Below are positions 41,431 to 50,703 of a DNA stretch of 64,000 nucleotides, piece by piece. Under the pieces are notes generated by a model. It did not search any database. It saw only the letters and a program-made list of their open reading frames with translations, and was not told where the DNA came from. Origin of the DNA: Gemmatimonas sp. (GTDB lineage Bacteria > Gemmatimonadota > Gemmatimonadetes > Gemmatimonadales > Gemmatimonadaceae); assembly GCF_031426495.1 (NCBI RefSeq), contig NZ_JANPLK010000017.1, positions 66,517-130,516 on the forward strand. Reading direction: 5' to 3'. A program made the translations under genes and the position numbers. Position 1 is the first letter of the stretch. The number at the start of each line of letters is the position of its first letter.

Positions 41431-41985
41431 TCAGATGCGGGGCAGCGTGACGCCGTGCTGTCCCTGATACTTGCCCTTCTTGTCCCCGTATGACACCTCG
41501 GGCGGCTCGTCCCCCGTGAAGAAGACGACCTGCGCGATGCCCTCATTGGCGTAGATCTTGGCCGGGAGCGGGGTCGTATTCGAGATCTCGAGGGTCACAT
41601 AGCCTTCCCACTCGGGCTCGAAGGGCGTGACGTTCGTGATGATGCCGCACCGGGCATACGTGCTCTTGCCCACCGTAAGGGTCAGCACGTTGCGCGGGAT
41701 ACGGAAGTACTCCACGCTGCGCGCCAGTGCGAACGAGTTCGGCGGCACGATGCAGACGTCACCTTCGAACTCCACGAAGCTCTTCGGGTCGAACGCCTTG
41801 GGGTCGACGATCGAGCTCAGCACGTTCGTGAAGATCTTGAACTCCCGGGCGACGCGCATGTCGTACCCGTAGGAGCTGACGCCGTAGGAGATCACGCCTT
41901 CACGGACCTGGCGATCCTCGAACGGTTCGATCATGGCGTGCTCACGCGCCATTTGCGTGATCCAGCGGTCAGAGCAGAGCCCCAT
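41431..41985 (-). CDS. dcd: dCTP deaminase
   Basis: This 184-residue trimeric enzyme deaminates dCTP to dUTP (or to dUMP if bifunctional). It reads LCSDRWITQMAREHAMIEPF, then EGVISYGVSSYGYDMRVARE, GKSTYARCGI and EGYVTLEISNTTPLPAKIYA with the catalytic glutamate, then NEGIAQVVFFTGDEPPEVSY. ATG 41985 matches the family N-terminus; upstream in-frame codons read into the intergenic region. It runs divergently from nuoA. The length is near the E. coli protein; the bifunctional form cannot be ruled out. Confidence 0.94.
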   Translation of the reverse strand: MGLCSDRWITQMAREHAMIEPFEDRQVREGVISYGVSSYGYDMRVAREFKIFTNVLSSIVDPKAFDPKSFVEFEGDVCIVPPNSFALARSVEYFRIPRNVLTLTVGKSTYARCGIITNVTPFEPEWEGYVTLEISNTTPLPAKIYANEGIAQVVFFTGDEPPEVSYGDKKGKYQGQHGVTLPRI

Positions 41986-42157
41986 GAGGCGGAAGGGAAG
42001 AGGGTAACCCGTGCGGGATAGGACCGGCCGGTCCGCTCCGTGGCGCACGATCGGGGCGAAACATACTCGAATCGCCGGCAGAGAATACGGCCGCTCCGCG
42101 CGACAGGCCAACGAGCGTTCGCCGGTTACTCGGTCCAAGTCGGGGAGCGGCTTGCAG

Positions 42158-42186
42158 TTGAGCGCGGGCGGTCCTTCTGGTAGCTT
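42158..42186 (+). promoter_or_regulatory. Possible promoter of the nuo operon
   Basis: TTGAGC (42158-42163) and TAGCTT (42181-42186) are 17 bases apart in the 273-base divergent region between dcd and nuoA, about 72 bases ahead of the nuoA start. The rest of that region shows nothing I can name. Confidence 0.35.
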
Positions 42187-42258
42187 CCGAATGCTAGATT
42201 GTGAATTCTTTCACGAGCAAAGGGCGCGCCTCGGCGCGACCATCCGTTCGCACCTGCG

Positions 42259-42663
42259 ATGCTACGAAATTATCTCCCGGTTCTGCTCCTGTTGGGCTTC
42301 GTGATCATCAACGCGGTGCTGATTCTCGGCATCGCGCATCTCACGGTGCGACCACAACCCACTGCCGTGAAGTCGCAGCCGTACGAGTCGGGCATGAGCC
42401 CCCTCGGTGACGCGCGCGAACGCTTTTCCGTCAAGTTCTACCTCGTGGCCATGCTCTTCATCGTCTTCGATATCGAGACGGTGTTCATGATTCCATGGGG
42501 CGTCTACTATCGGCAGCTCTCGTGCAAGGTCCCGATGATTGCCGGGGCGTGCCCGGCCGGGCAGCTGTCGTTCTTTGGCCTCGGTGAGATGCTCGTGTTC
42601 GCGGCCATTCTCGTCGTCGGTTTCGTCTATGTCTGGAAGAAGGGAGCGCTCACGTGGGATTGA
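42259..42663 (+). CDS. nuoA: NADH-quinone oxidoreductase subunit A
   Basis: This 134-residue membrane subunit opens the complex I operon. It has three hydrophobic segments: LPVLLLLGFVIINAVLILGI, FYLVAMLFIVFDIETVFMIP (with the conserved FDIE) and EMLVFAAILVVGFVYVWKKG. KSQPYESGMSPLGDARERFS is the loop typical of NuoA. Start ATG 42259. Its last 10 bases overlap the nuoB GTG start. Confidence 0.95.
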   Translation: MLRNYLPVLLLLGFVIINAVLILGIAHLTVRPQPTAVKSQPYESGMSPLGDARERFSVKFYLVAMLFIVFDIETVFMIPWGVYYRQLSCKVPMIAGACPAGQLSFFGLGEMLVFAAILVVGFVYVWKKGALTWD

Positions 42664-43280
42664 TCTCCCCCGCCGATAGCCGCCTCGTACAGGTCGATCC
42701 CGGCGCGCAGGACGGCTGGATCACGACCCGACTCGATTTCCTGGTGAATTGGGCGCGCGCCGGCTCCTTGTGGCCGATGCCGTTCGGCACCGCCTGCTGC
42801 GCCATCGAGTTCATGGCGACGGCCGCGAGCCGTTTCGACCTCGCGCGGTTCGGTATGGAACGACTCAGCTACTCGCCGCGCCAGGCCGATGTGCTGCTGT
42901 GTGCCGGTCGTGTGCCGCTCAAGCTCGCGCCCGTCATTCGGCGCATCTATCAGCAGATGCCGCAGCCCAAGTGGGTCATCTCGATGGGCGCCTGCGCGTC
43001 CACGGGCGGCATGTTCGACAACTATGCCGTGGTGCAGGGCATCGACACGATCATTCCGGTCGACGTGTACGTGCCGGGCTGCCCGCCACGTCCTGAAGCG
43101 CTGATCTACGGCATCATGATGCTGCAGAAGAAGGTGATGCAGGAGCGCCTCAAGGACACGACGCGCCACGTGGAGATCGTCCCCGACACCGAGAGCCAGC
43201 TCTACATTCCGCCGTCGCGCATCGATGAGCTCTCGGAGCCGTTTGGCAACTCGGTGCATCAGACCCGGTCGGCGCCGTGA
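42654..43280 (+). CDS. nuoB: NADH-quinone oxidoreductase subunit B
   Basis: This 208-residue subunit carries the terminal cluster N2 that hands electrons to quinone. PFGTACCAIEFMATAASRFD holds the vicinal cysteines near residue 46, and the remaining ligands lie in SMGACASTGGMFDNYAVVQG and VYVPGCPPRPEALIYGIMML. GTG 42654 starts inside nuoA and gives GLISPADSRLVQ. The stop overlaps the nuoC GTG. The C-terminus is polar and ends SVHQTRSAP. Confidence 0.96.
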   Translation: MGLISPADSRLVQVDPGAQDGWITTRLDFLVNWARAGSLWPMPFGTACCAIEFMATAASRFDLARFGMERLSYSPRQADVLLCAGRVPLKLAPVIRRIYQQMPQPKWVISMGACASTGGMFDNYAVVQGIDTIIPVDVYVPGCPPRPEALIYGIMMLQKKVMQERLKDTTRHVEIVPDTESQLYIPPSRIDELSEPFGNSVHQTRSAP

Positions 43281-44047
43281 CCGCGCCGATCGTACCCGTG
43301 GTCGACAGCAGTACGCCAGCGGTCACGCTGCAGTCCGCGATCGCGTCCGACGCCAACGGCTCGCCGATCACGCCCACGCGCATCGCGCATCGCGGCGGTC
43401 CCGTGAATCCGACCGCCGCCGCGCTGGTCGCGCGGTTCGGCGCTGCGATCGTGCGTACCGAGGTCACGTGGGGTGAGACCACGGTGTTCGTCACCAACGA
43501 GGCGCTGCACGGCATCGTGCGCTGGCTGCACGACGAGCCGAGTGAGCGCTACGATTATCTCGTCGACGTCACGGCCGTCGAGTATCGCGATGCCGATCGT
43601 CCGATCGAAGTGGTGTGGCATCTGCGCGCGCTGGCCCATCGCCGCTTCCTGCGGCTCAAGGTCGAACTCCCGAAGCGCGTCACGTTGTCCGTCGCGTCGA
43701 TCATGGACATCTACAGCGGCGCCGATTGGCTCGAGCGCGAGTGCTATGACATGTTCGGCATCCGTTTCGAGGGGCATCCGGATCTGCGACGCCTGCTGCT
43801 CTGGGAGACGTACAAGGAAGGCTATCCACTCCGGAAGGACTTCCCGCTACGCGGCCGGTTCAGCCGCGCCGAACAGCTCAAGCAGGCGCTCGCCGCCGAT
43901 CCGGAAGCGCGCTATTCCATGGAAGAGCTGTCCATCGCTGATGCGTTCGATTCGCTGCCGGAAGACATGAAACGCCGTCTCGCCGAACGTGCCGAACGAC
44001 ACGATGTGAACGACGTGACCGCTGTCGGCGATGAGGTGGGCGAATGA
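43277..44047 (+). CDS. nuoC: NADH-quinone oxidoreductase subunit C
   Basis: This 256-residue peripheral-arm subunit has the 30-kDa signature: DYLVDVTAVEYRDADRPIEV, SVASIMDIYSGADWLERECY and DMFGIRFEGHPDLRRLLLWE, then YPLRKDFPLRGRF. About 40 N-terminal residues look disordered. NuoC and NuoD are separate genes here, unlike E. coli where they are fused. GTG 43277 overlaps nuoB, and its stop overlaps the nuoD start. Confidence 0.95.
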   Translation: MTAPIVPVVDSSTPAVTLQSAIASDANGSPITPTRIAHRGGPVNPTAAALVARFGAAIVRTEVTWGETTVFVTNEALHGIVRWLHDEPSERYDYLVDVTAVEYRDADRPIEVVWHLRALAHRRFLRLKVELPKRVTLSVASIMDIYSGADWLERECYDMFGIRFEGHPDLRRLLLWETYKEGYPLRKDFPLRGRFSRAEQLKQALAADPEARYSMEELSIADAFDSLPEDMKRRLAERAERHDVNDVTAVGDEVGE

Positions 44048-45354
44048 GCTCACGTCGCACGATTGAATTCGCCCTCGGCACGAGCGGACTGGACGCGCAG
44101 GGCATGCCGCTGCGCGCGCCGCTCGTCGCACAGGGTGGCCAGGCGGTCGCGCTCGACACACCGGTGATGGTGCCTGAGCCCGAGATGGACTCCGATCACA
44201 TGCTGATCAACATCGGACCGCAACACCCGGCGACCCACGGCGTGTTGCGTCTGGTGCTCGAGCTCGATGGCGAAACGGTGGTGCGCTGCATTCCGCACAT
44301 CGGCTATTTGCATTGCGGCTTCGAAAAGATCGGCGAGTACCGCCAGTACAATCAGATCATCCCATGGACCGATCGCGAAGACTACCTCAACTCGCCGGGT
44401 AACAACGTCGCGTTCGTACTCGGCGCCGAGCGACTGTTCGGCGTGGGCATGACCGACCGTTGCAAAGTGCTTCGCGTCATCCTTATGGAGCTGTCGCGCA
44501 TCATCTCGCACTTGGTGTGGTTGGGTACGACGTCGGTGGACCTTGGCGCGTTCACGCCGTTCCTGTGGCTGTACCAGGAACGCGAGAACGTGTACAACCT
44601 GCTCGAGGGGTGGGTCGGTGCGCGCCTCACCACCACCGCGACACGCGTTGGTGGGATGGCAGCCGACATTCCCGACGGCTGGCTCGACGGGCTGCGCGCA
44701 TTCCTCCGCGGCTTCCCGAAGACGCTGGAGGAATCGGTGCGCATGCTCGAGACCAACGCCATCTGGGCCGGTCGGACGGTTGGATTGGGGGCGATGAGTG
44801 CGCAGGAAGCGGTGAACGCCGGACTCTCCGGCCCGATGCTTCGCGCGTCGGGCGTGGCCTACGATGTCCGCAAGGACTTTCCGTATCTCGACTACGAGAC
44901 CTACGACTTCGACGTCGTGGTGGGGACCGCCGGAGACGTGTACGATCGCTTCCTCGTGCGCGTGGAAGAGATGCGACAGAGTGTGCGCATTCTCGAGCAG
45001 GCGCTGCAGCGGTTGCCCGACGGCCCGGTGAATATCAACGATCCGCGTCTGATTCTGCCGCCGAAGCACAAGGCGACGAGTGAGATGGAATCGATGATCC
45101 ATCACTTCAAGCTCGTCATGGAAGGCCCGCGTCCGCCGGCCGGCGAATGCTACGTGCCGGTAGAAAGTCCGAAGGGTGAGAAGGGCTACTACATGGTCAG
45201 TGACGGCACGTCGAAGCCCGTGCGTTGGCGCATCCGTCCGCCCTCGTTCGTGAACCTGTCGGCTATTCCAAAGATGGTGGAAGGACATTTGCTGTCGGAC
45301 GTGATCGCGATCAACGCCAGCATCGACATCGTGATGGGAGAGATCGACCGGTGA
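44044..45354 (+). CDS. nuoD: NADH-quinone oxidoreductase subunit D
   Basis: This 436-residue subunit (49-kDa family) forms the quinone-binding cavity with NuoB. GPQHPATHGVLRLVLELDGE and PHIGYLHCGFEKIGEYRQYN are diagnostic, with IPWTDREDYLNSPGNNVAFV, and MEGPRPPAGECYVPVESPKG plus KGYYMVSDGTSKPVRWRIRP near the end. A 50-residue leader ahead of the conserved core is longer than usual. ATG 44044 overlaps nuoC (ATGA). The stop overlaps the nuoE start (GTGA). Confidence 0.96.
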   Translation: MSSRRTIEFALGTSGLDAQGMPLRAPLVAQGGQAVALDTPVMVPEPEMDSDHMLINIGPQHPATHGVLRLVLELDGETVVRCIPHIGYLHCGFEKIGEYRQYNQIIPWTDREDYLNSPGNNVAFVLGAERLFGVGMTDRCKVLRVILMELSRIISHLVWLGTTSVDLGAFTPFLWLYQERENVYNLLEGWVGARLTTTATRVGGMAADIPDGWLDGLRAFLRGFPKTLEESVRMLETNAIWAGRTVGLGAMSAQEAVNAGLSGPMLRASGVAYDVRKDFPYLDYETYDFDVVVGTAGDVYDRFLVRVEEMRQSVRILEQALQRLPDGPVNINDPRLILPPKHKATSEMESMIHHFKLVMEGPRPPAGECYVPVESPKGEKGYYMVSDGTSKPVRWRIRPPSFVNLSAIPKMVEGHLLSDVIAINASIDIVMGEIDR

Positions 45355-45902
45355 GTCATGGCCCTTCAGCCAGCGGCGGCGCGCTCGTCGCGGCCCCGCC
45401 GCACGGCACGCACCACGAGGAACCGCATGCGCCGGTCTTCGTCGGCGAGACGCGTGTCGAACTCGATCGCATTTTGTCGCGATATCCCACCAAACAGGCG
45501 GCGTTGCTGCCGGCCTTGTGGATGCTACAGGACGCCCGCGGCTGGGTGAGTGAGGGTGGGATCGAAGAAGTCGCCGCCGCGCTCGACATTACACCGGCGT
45601 ACGTGAAGGGCGTCGTGAGTTTCTACACGATGTACCACCAACATCCGGTCGGTCGCCACTTCATCCAGGTGTGCACCACGACGCCGTGCAACGTGTGCGG
45701 GGCGGAAGACGTCGTGAGTTCGCTGCTCGAGCACACGGGATGTGGCGACCTCGGACTCACGAGCGCCGATGGCCGCTTCACCGTGATCGAGGTCGAGTGC
45801 CTTGGCGCCTGCGGCTTCGCCACGCCGATCATGATCAACAACGATTTTGTGGAGTCGGTGACACCGGAGTCGGTGCCGCGGATTCTATCGGAGCTGAAGT
45901 AA
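45351..45902 (+). CDS. nuoE: NADH-quinone oxidoreductase subunit E
   Basis: This 183-residue subunit carries a [2Fe-2S] cluster (N1a). Ligand cysteines lie in VCTTTPCNVCGAEDVVSSLL (C-x4-C) and VECLGACGFATPIMINNDFV (C-x3-C). KQAALLPALWMLQDARGWVS is the typical helical start. GTG 45351 is the coupled start at the nuoD stop and adds about 30 disordered residues. nuoF begins on the last base of the stop codon. Confidence 0.94.
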   Translation: MSHGPSASGGALVAAPPHGTHHEEPHAPVFVGETRVELDRILSRYPTKQAALLPALWMLQDARGWVSEGGIEEVAAALDITPAYVKGVVSFYTMYHQHPVGRHFIQVCTTTPCNVCGAEDVVSSLLEHTGCGDLGLTSADGRFTVIEVECLGACGFATPIMINNDFVESVTPESVPRILSELK

Positions 45903-47230
45903 TGGGGTACCCGCATCCGTCGCATGCACGTGAGACGCCGATCCTGTCGAAGTACTTCGGCGATCCCGAGGCGCGTACCCTCGCAGGGTGGCGCTCGCGC
46001 GGTGGTTACGAAGCGCTCGAAAAGGCGTTGAATAGCGATCCGCAGGAGTTGCAGACCGTCGTCAAGGACTCTGGCTTGCGCGGACGTGGGGGTGCCGGCT
46101 TTCCGACGGGCATGAAGTGGTCGTTCATGAAACCCGACGGCAAGACGCATTACCTCTGCTGCAATGCCGACGAGTCGGAGCCGGGCACGTTCAAGGATCG
46201 TGAGATCATGCGCTGGACACCGCACGGACTCGTGGAGGGCGTCGCGCTGGCCGCGCATGCGATCTACGCGCAAACGGCGTACATCTACATCCGCGGTGAG
46301 TTCACCGAGCCCTACGCCCGTGTGTGCGCGGCCGTCGAAGAAGCGTACGCCGCCGGCATTCTCGGGCCGAACGCGATGGGCTCGGGCAAGCACGTCGATG
46401 TGCACGTGCATCGTGGCGCCGGCGCATACATCTGCGGCGAAGAAACGGCGCTTATGAACTCGCTGGAGGGGCGCCGCGGCAATCCGCGTATCAAGCCGCC
46501 GTTTCCCGCTGTCGCCGGACTCTTCGGCAAGCCGACGACGATCAACAACGTCGAGACGCTTGCCACGGTCCCGTACATCATCAAGAACGGCGCCGAGTGG
46601 TACAAGCAGTTCGGTCGTCCGGACAATCCCAAGAGCATTGGCACGAAGCTGTTCTCCGTGTGCGGTAACATCAGCCGTCCGGGCAACTACGAAGTCGCGC
46701 TGGGATTTCCGTTCAAGGATTTCCTGTATGACCTGTGTGGTGGTCCGCTCGAAGGTCGCGAGATCAAGGCGGTGATTCCCGGCGGCTCCTCGGTCCCCAT
46801 CCTCACGCGCGAGGAGGCCGAAGGGGCGATCATGGATTACGAAGGTATGGTCGCGGCGGGAACCATGCTCGGATCCGGCGGCGTGATCGTGTTCGACGAT
46901 CGCCAGGACATGGTGCGCCAGATCGCGCGCCTTACGCGCTTCTACGCGCACGAGAGCTGCGCCCAGTGCACACAGTGCCGCGAAGGCACCGCGTGGATCA
47001 CGCGGATCATGGAACGTATCCGCGATGGGCAGGGCACGGCCGAGGATCTCGACACGCTCGTCGCTATTTCCGATGGCATGAGTGGCAAGACCATTTGCGT
47101 GCTCAGCGATTCCTGCGCGACGCCGGTAATGTCCGGACTCAAGAAGTTCCGACACGAATTCGAGGCGAAGATCGCTGCGAACAAGTCGGTAGTCACCGTA
47201 CCGGGGGCGTTCCGCGCCTCCGCCGCGTGA
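45902..47230 (+). CDS. nuoF: NADH-quinone oxidoreductase subunit F
   Basis: This 442-residue subunit binds NADH and FMN, accepts hydride and carries cluster N3. Visible motifs are LRGRGGAGFPTGMKWSFM (nucleotide and FMN binding), CNADESEPGTFKDREIM, GAGAYICGEETALMNSLEGR and ESCAQCTQCREGTAWITRIM with the [4Fe-4S] ligands, followed by CVLSDSCATPVMSGLKKF. ATG 45902 begins on the last base of the nuoE stop. Length is close to E. coli NuoF. Confidence 0.96.
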   Translation: MGYPHPSHARETPILSKYFGDPEARTLAGWRSRGGYEALEKALNSDPQELQTVVKDSGLRGRGGAGFPTGMKWSFMKPDGKTHYLCCNADESEPGTFKDREIMRWTPHGLVEGVALAAHAIYAQTAYIYIRGEFTEPYARVCAAVEEAYAAGILGPNAMGSGKHVDVHVHRGAGAYICGEETALMNSLEGRRGNPRIKPPFPAVAGLFGKPTTINNVETLATVPYIIKNGAEWYKQFGRPDNPKSIGTKLFSVCGNISRPGNYEVALGFPFKDFLYDLCGGPLEGREIKAVIPGGSSVPILTREEAEGAIMDYEGMVAAGTMLGSGGVIVFDDRQDMVRQIARLTRFYAHESCAQCTQCREGTAWITRIMERIRDGQGTAEDLDTLVAISDGMSGKTICVLSDSCATPVMSGLKKFRHEFEAKIAANKSVVTVPGAFRASAA

Positions 47231-47237
47231 GGAGCTG

Positions 47238-48821
47238 ATGGCTGATGTGAAGATGGTGTCGCTTACGATCGAGGGCCGTCCGGTCACCGTACCGGATGGC
47301 ATCTCGATTCTTGAAGCGGCCAAAACCGCCGGTGTGCTGATTCCGCACTACTGCTACCACCCGGGACTGCCGGTGGCTGGCGTGTGCCGGATGTGCCTCG
47401 TTGAAGTCGAGAAGTTTCCGAAACTCGCGCCGGCGTGCGCCACCTCGGTCGGGGAGGGGCAAGTGGTGCACGTGCACTCTCCCAAGGCGCTCGAGGCGCG
47501 CAAGGGCGTGCTCGAGTTCCTGCTCATCAATCATCCGCTCGACTGCCCGATCTGTGATCAGGCCGGCGAATGCGAGCTGCAGGACTACACCTTCGCAGAA
47601 GGGCGCGCCGACTCGCGGTACCGCGAGCCGAAGCGCTTCAACCCGGTGGAGGATTTCGGCGGCGATGTGCTGTATGTGCAGAACCGTTGCATTCTGTGCA
47701 CGCGCTGCGTGCGCTTCATGTCGGACGTCGCGCAGGATCCGGTGTTGAATGTGTCGGAGCGCGGTGATCGTGCATTCATCGGCAAGGCCGAAGGGCACGA
47801 CCTCACGAATCCATGGGCTGGGAACGTGGTTGATCTCTGCCCGGTAGGCGCGCTGCTTTCGAAGGACTTCCTGAATCGCGCGCGGGCGTGGGAGCTTGAT
47901 CGCGCACCGACCGTGTGCACGGGATGCAGCCAGGGCTGCAACGCCGTTGCAGAGACGCGCGACAACGTGGTGGTACGCCTCAAGCCGCGCGCCAACGATC
48001 AGGTGAACCAGTACTACATGTGCGAAGTCGGCCGTCAGGGGTATCGCGAGTTCAATCGCCGGGATCGCGCCGATCAGCCGCTCGTACGTCGCGGGAACGC
48101 GCTGGCGATCGCCGAGTGGGATGACGCGATCGGGAGCGCGGCGCGCGCGCTGGCCGGACGTCGAGTCGTCGTGTTGGCGTCTGCCAATCTCTCGAACGAA
48201 GCGCTGTTTCTCTTGGAGCGCACGCTCGCCGCCATTCATGGTGCGGGGGTGTTCCGCCTCGAGCGTGGAACGGAGGCGCCGCTGCCGGGCGCACCCGATC
48301 TCGCGCTGCGCCGCGAGCGTGCGGCCAACGCGACCGCGGCTCGCCTGCTCGGTTTCGCCGAGACGGATTCGATCGGCTCCACGCTCGGCGACGGCGATGC
48401 CCTGCTGGTCGTGGGTGATCAACTCGAGGGTATCAACTCGGCGGATCTCGACCGCGCATCGTCGATCGTGTACGTAGGTACGGCGTTGCCGGCGTCGCTC
48501 GTCGCGCGCGCGGCGGTGGTGTTGCCGATCACGAACATCCTGGAAGAAGAAGGCACGCTGACGAACCTGCGTGGACGCGTCCAGCGCTTCCTCCAGGCGA
48601 AGGCCGCTCCCGGTGTGGCGCGTCCCACGTGGTACGTACTTGCTGACCTGCTGGTCGCGGTCGGCGGCGACGGACGCTTCTTTATGCCGGCCGAGGTGTT
48701 CGCAGCCCTCGCCGCCACGCATGCGTCGTTCGCCGGCTTGGACTACGAAGCTCTCGGACTTCGCGGAGTCGCCGTCGTCGACTCGAGCGCGCCGGCCGAC
48801 ACCGTCGAGGTGACAGCGTGA
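47238..48821 (+). CDS. nuoG: NADH-quinone oxidoreductase subunit G, short form
   Basis: This 527-residue subunit carries clusters N1b, N5 and N4. The [2Fe-2S] ligands lie in YCYHPGLPVAGVCRMCLVEV, the His/Cys cluster in HPLDCPICDQAGECELQDY, and the third in NRCILCTRCVRFMSDV with LCPVGALLSKDF. A further four-cysteine region, CTGCSQGCNAVAETRDNVVV, looks like the entry of the molybdopterin-oxidoreductase fold. That C-terminal fold is strongly shortened: E. coli NuoG has about 900 residues. LEEEGTLTNLRGRVQRFLQA remains near the end. It starts seven bases after nuoF and overlaps nuoH. Confidence 0.93.
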   Translation: MADVKMVSLTIEGRPVTVPDGISILEAAKTAGVLIPHYCYHPGLPVAGVCRMCLVEVEKFPKLAPACATSVGEGQVVHVHSPKALEARKGVLEFLLINHPLDCPICDQAGECELQDYTFAEGRADSRYREPKRFNPVEDFGGDVLYVQNRCILCTRCVRFMSDVAQDPVLNVSERGDRAFIGKAEGHDLTNPWAGNVVDLCPVGALLSKDFLNRARAWELDRAPTVCTGCSQGCNAVAETRDNVVVRLKPRANDQVNQYYMCEVGRQGYREFNRRDRADQPLVRRGNALAIAEWDDAIGSAARALAGRRVVVLASANLSNEALFLLERTLAAIHGAGVFRLERGTEAPLPGAPDLALRRERAANATAARLLGFAETDSIGSTLGDGDALLVVGDQLEGINSADLDRASSIVYVGTALPASLVARAAVVLPITNILEEEGTLTNLRGRVQRFLQAKAAPGVARPTWYVLADLLVAVGGDGRFFMPAEVFAALAATHASFAGLDYEALGLRGVAVVDSSAPADTVEVTA

Positions 48822-50206
48822 TGAGTCCTGCTCTCGTTCCGCTGCTCGACCTCGTGAGCTGGTTTCCGGCCGCCGATCCGCAGCAGCAGCCGAAGGCCAT
48901 CGGCACGTACGTGCTGGCCAGCGCCATCAAGATTGTCGTGGTGTTCGGCCTGTACATGCTGGGCGTGGCGTTTCTGACGCTCGCGGAGCGCAAGCTCGCG
49001 GCGTGGATTCAGGATCGGCGTGGTCCGAATCGGGCTGGCCCGGGCGGCATCTTGCAGCCCGTCGCTGACGGCATCAAGAATTTCATGAAGGAAGAGACGA
49101 ACCCGGCCGACGCCGACCGTTGGCTCTTTCTCATTGCCCCCGCGCTCGCCTTCATTCCCGCGATGCTGACTTGGGCCGTGCTGCCGATCGCCTCATCGTT
49201 GCCGACGCCGTGGGGGCTGATCGATATGGCCGTCGCTCCGCTGCCCGTGGGATTTCTCTTCACGCTCGCGATCTCGTCGCTTGGCGTGTACGGCATCGTG
49301 CTCGCGGGCTGGTCGTCGAACAACAAGTACGCGCTGCTTGGCGGACTCCGCTCGAGCGCGCAAATGATCTCGTACGAGATCGCCATGGGCATGTCGACGA
49401 TCCCGGTGATCCTGCTGGCCGGTAACGTCTCGCTGACCACCATCGTGCAGCAGCAGTCGCACATGGGTTGGAACGTGCTGTCGCTCACGGTGGCGTGGTT
49501 CACCTTTCTGGTGGCGGCCTTCGCCGAGACGAACCGCTTGCCCTTCGACTTGCCGGAAGCGGAGTCTGAGTTGGTGGCGGGTTACCATACCGAGTACAGC
49601 GGCATGAAGTTCTCGATGTTCTTCATCGCCGAGTACGCGAACATGGCCACCGTGAGCGGGCTCACGGCCACGCTGTTCTTCGGCGGCTGGGACATCCCTT
49701 TTACGCAGTGGGACAACGTCGGGGCCTATAGCGTGCTCAAGACGCTGGCCACCATGTCCATGTTCGCCATCAAGACCGGCTTCTTCTTATTCGTGTTCAT
49801 GTGGGTGCGCTGGACGGTCCCGCGTTTCCGCTACGATCAGCTCATGTCGCTGGGGTGGAGTGTGATGCTTCCGATCGCCCTGGGCTACATCGTCGTGATC
49901 GCGGCCGCCACGCTCGGGCTGGACATGCTCGGTGTTGCTCGCGGACCGATGTTCTCGCTGGCGCTGCTCGGCATGAATATCGTGATTATCGCCGTACTGC
50001 TCGCCTGGCTGGACAAGGGCAAGTTGATCAGTCCGTCGAGTGCGCGTGTCGGGCCGACCGATCTCGAGCGCCTGCGTGCGCGCGGACTTGATCTGTCCCG
50101 TCGCCAGCTCGCGGCGCAGCGACCATTGGTCGGTGCGCCGGCTTCGGCTGCGTCGCTGGCGCCGCTGCCCGTCACCACTACGTTGATCGCTGAAGGGGGC
50201 GACTGA
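48818..50206 (+). CDS. nuoH: NADH-quinone oxidoreductase subunit H
   Basis: This 462-residue membrane subunit links the peripheral arm to the membrane arm and shapes the quinone tunnel. It has about eight hydrophobic segments and the conserved loops AAWIQDRRGPNRAGPGGILQ, FAETNRLPFDLPEAESELVA and GYHTEYSGMKFSMFFIAEYA. FVFMWVRWTVPRFRYDQLMS is also typical. GTG 48818 overlaps the nuoG stop; ATG 48821 is an equally possible start three bases later. The C-terminal 60 residues are a polar extension. Its stop touches nuoI. Confidence 0.94.
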   Translation: MMSPALVPLLDLVSWFPAADPQQQPKAIGTYVLASAIKIVVVFGLYMLGVAFLTLAERKLAAWIQDRRGPNRAGPGGILQPVADGIKNFMKEETNPADADRWLFLIAPALAFIPAMLTWAVLPIASSLPTPWGLIDMAVAPLPVGFLFTLAISSLGVYGIVLAGWSSNNKYALLGGLRSSAQMISYEIAMGMSTIPVILLAGNVSLTTIVQQQSHMGWNVLSLTVAWFTFLVAAFAETNRLPFDLPEAESELVAGYHTEYSGMKFSMFFIAEYANMATVSGLTATLFFGGWDIPFTQWDNVGAYSVLKTLATMSMFAIKTGFFLFVFMWVRWTVPRFRYDQLMSLGWSVMLPIALGYIVVIAAATLGLDMLGVARGPMFSLALLGMNIVIIAVLLAWLDKGKLISPSSARVGPTDLERLRARGLDLSRRQLAAQRPLVGAPASAASLAPLPVTTTLIAEGGD

Positions 50207-50703
50207 TGGCCATCGGTGTGAAGGTCATGAATCGGCCGCTCGAGCGTGTCAGTTATGTGCGCGCGACGCTGAAGGGCATGGCCACGACACTCAAGCACCT
50301 CGTGGACCCCCACAAGGTGACGATGCAGTATCCCGAAACCAAATGGGATCTGTCGCCGCGCTGGCGGGGCACGCACCGCATGCTCACCACGGAGGACGGC
50401 AAGGCAAAGTGTGTGGCGTGCGGCCTATGCCCCACGGTCTGCCCGGCCAACTGCATCAAACTCACCCCCGGTGAGGATGAGCAGGGCAATCGTTATCCGC
50501 TCGTGTTCGAGATCGATGAATTCCGCTGCATCTTCTGCGGTTTCTGCCAGGAAGTGTGCCCCGAAGAAGCCATTCATCTCGGTCGTCACTACGAGAACGC
50601 CGAGTTCGATCGCGCATCGTTTGTGTACGACCTCGAGCGCCTGATGGCGCAGACGCATCCGGTGAGCGAACTCTGGGACCCCGCTGACCCGAAGGGCGAA
50701 TGA
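50206..50703 (+). CDS. nuoI: NADH-quinone oxidoreductase subunit I
   Basis: This 165-residue ferredoxin-like subunit carries clusters N6a and N6b. The two motifs are CVACGLCPTVCPANCIKLTP and CIFCGFCQEVCPEEAIHLG. The N-terminal helix region MNRPLERVSYVRATLKGMAT precedes them and WDLSPRWRGTHRM matches the family. ATG 50206 begins on the last base of the nuoH stop; the last codon overlaps nuoJ (ATGA). Confidence 0.95.
   Translation: MAIGVKVMNRPLERVSYVRATLKGMATTLKHLVDPHKVTMQYPETKWDLSPRWRGTHRMLTTEDGKAKCVACGLCPTVCPANCIKLTPGEDEQGNRYPLVFEIDEFRCIFCGFCQEVCPEEAIHLGRHYENAEFDRASFVYDLERLMAQTHPVSELWDPADPKGE

Noticed and set aside
42658..42663. Possible truncation of nuoA by the nuoB overlap
   Set aside because: The overlap is only 10 bases and NuoA has its full length and three membrane segments.
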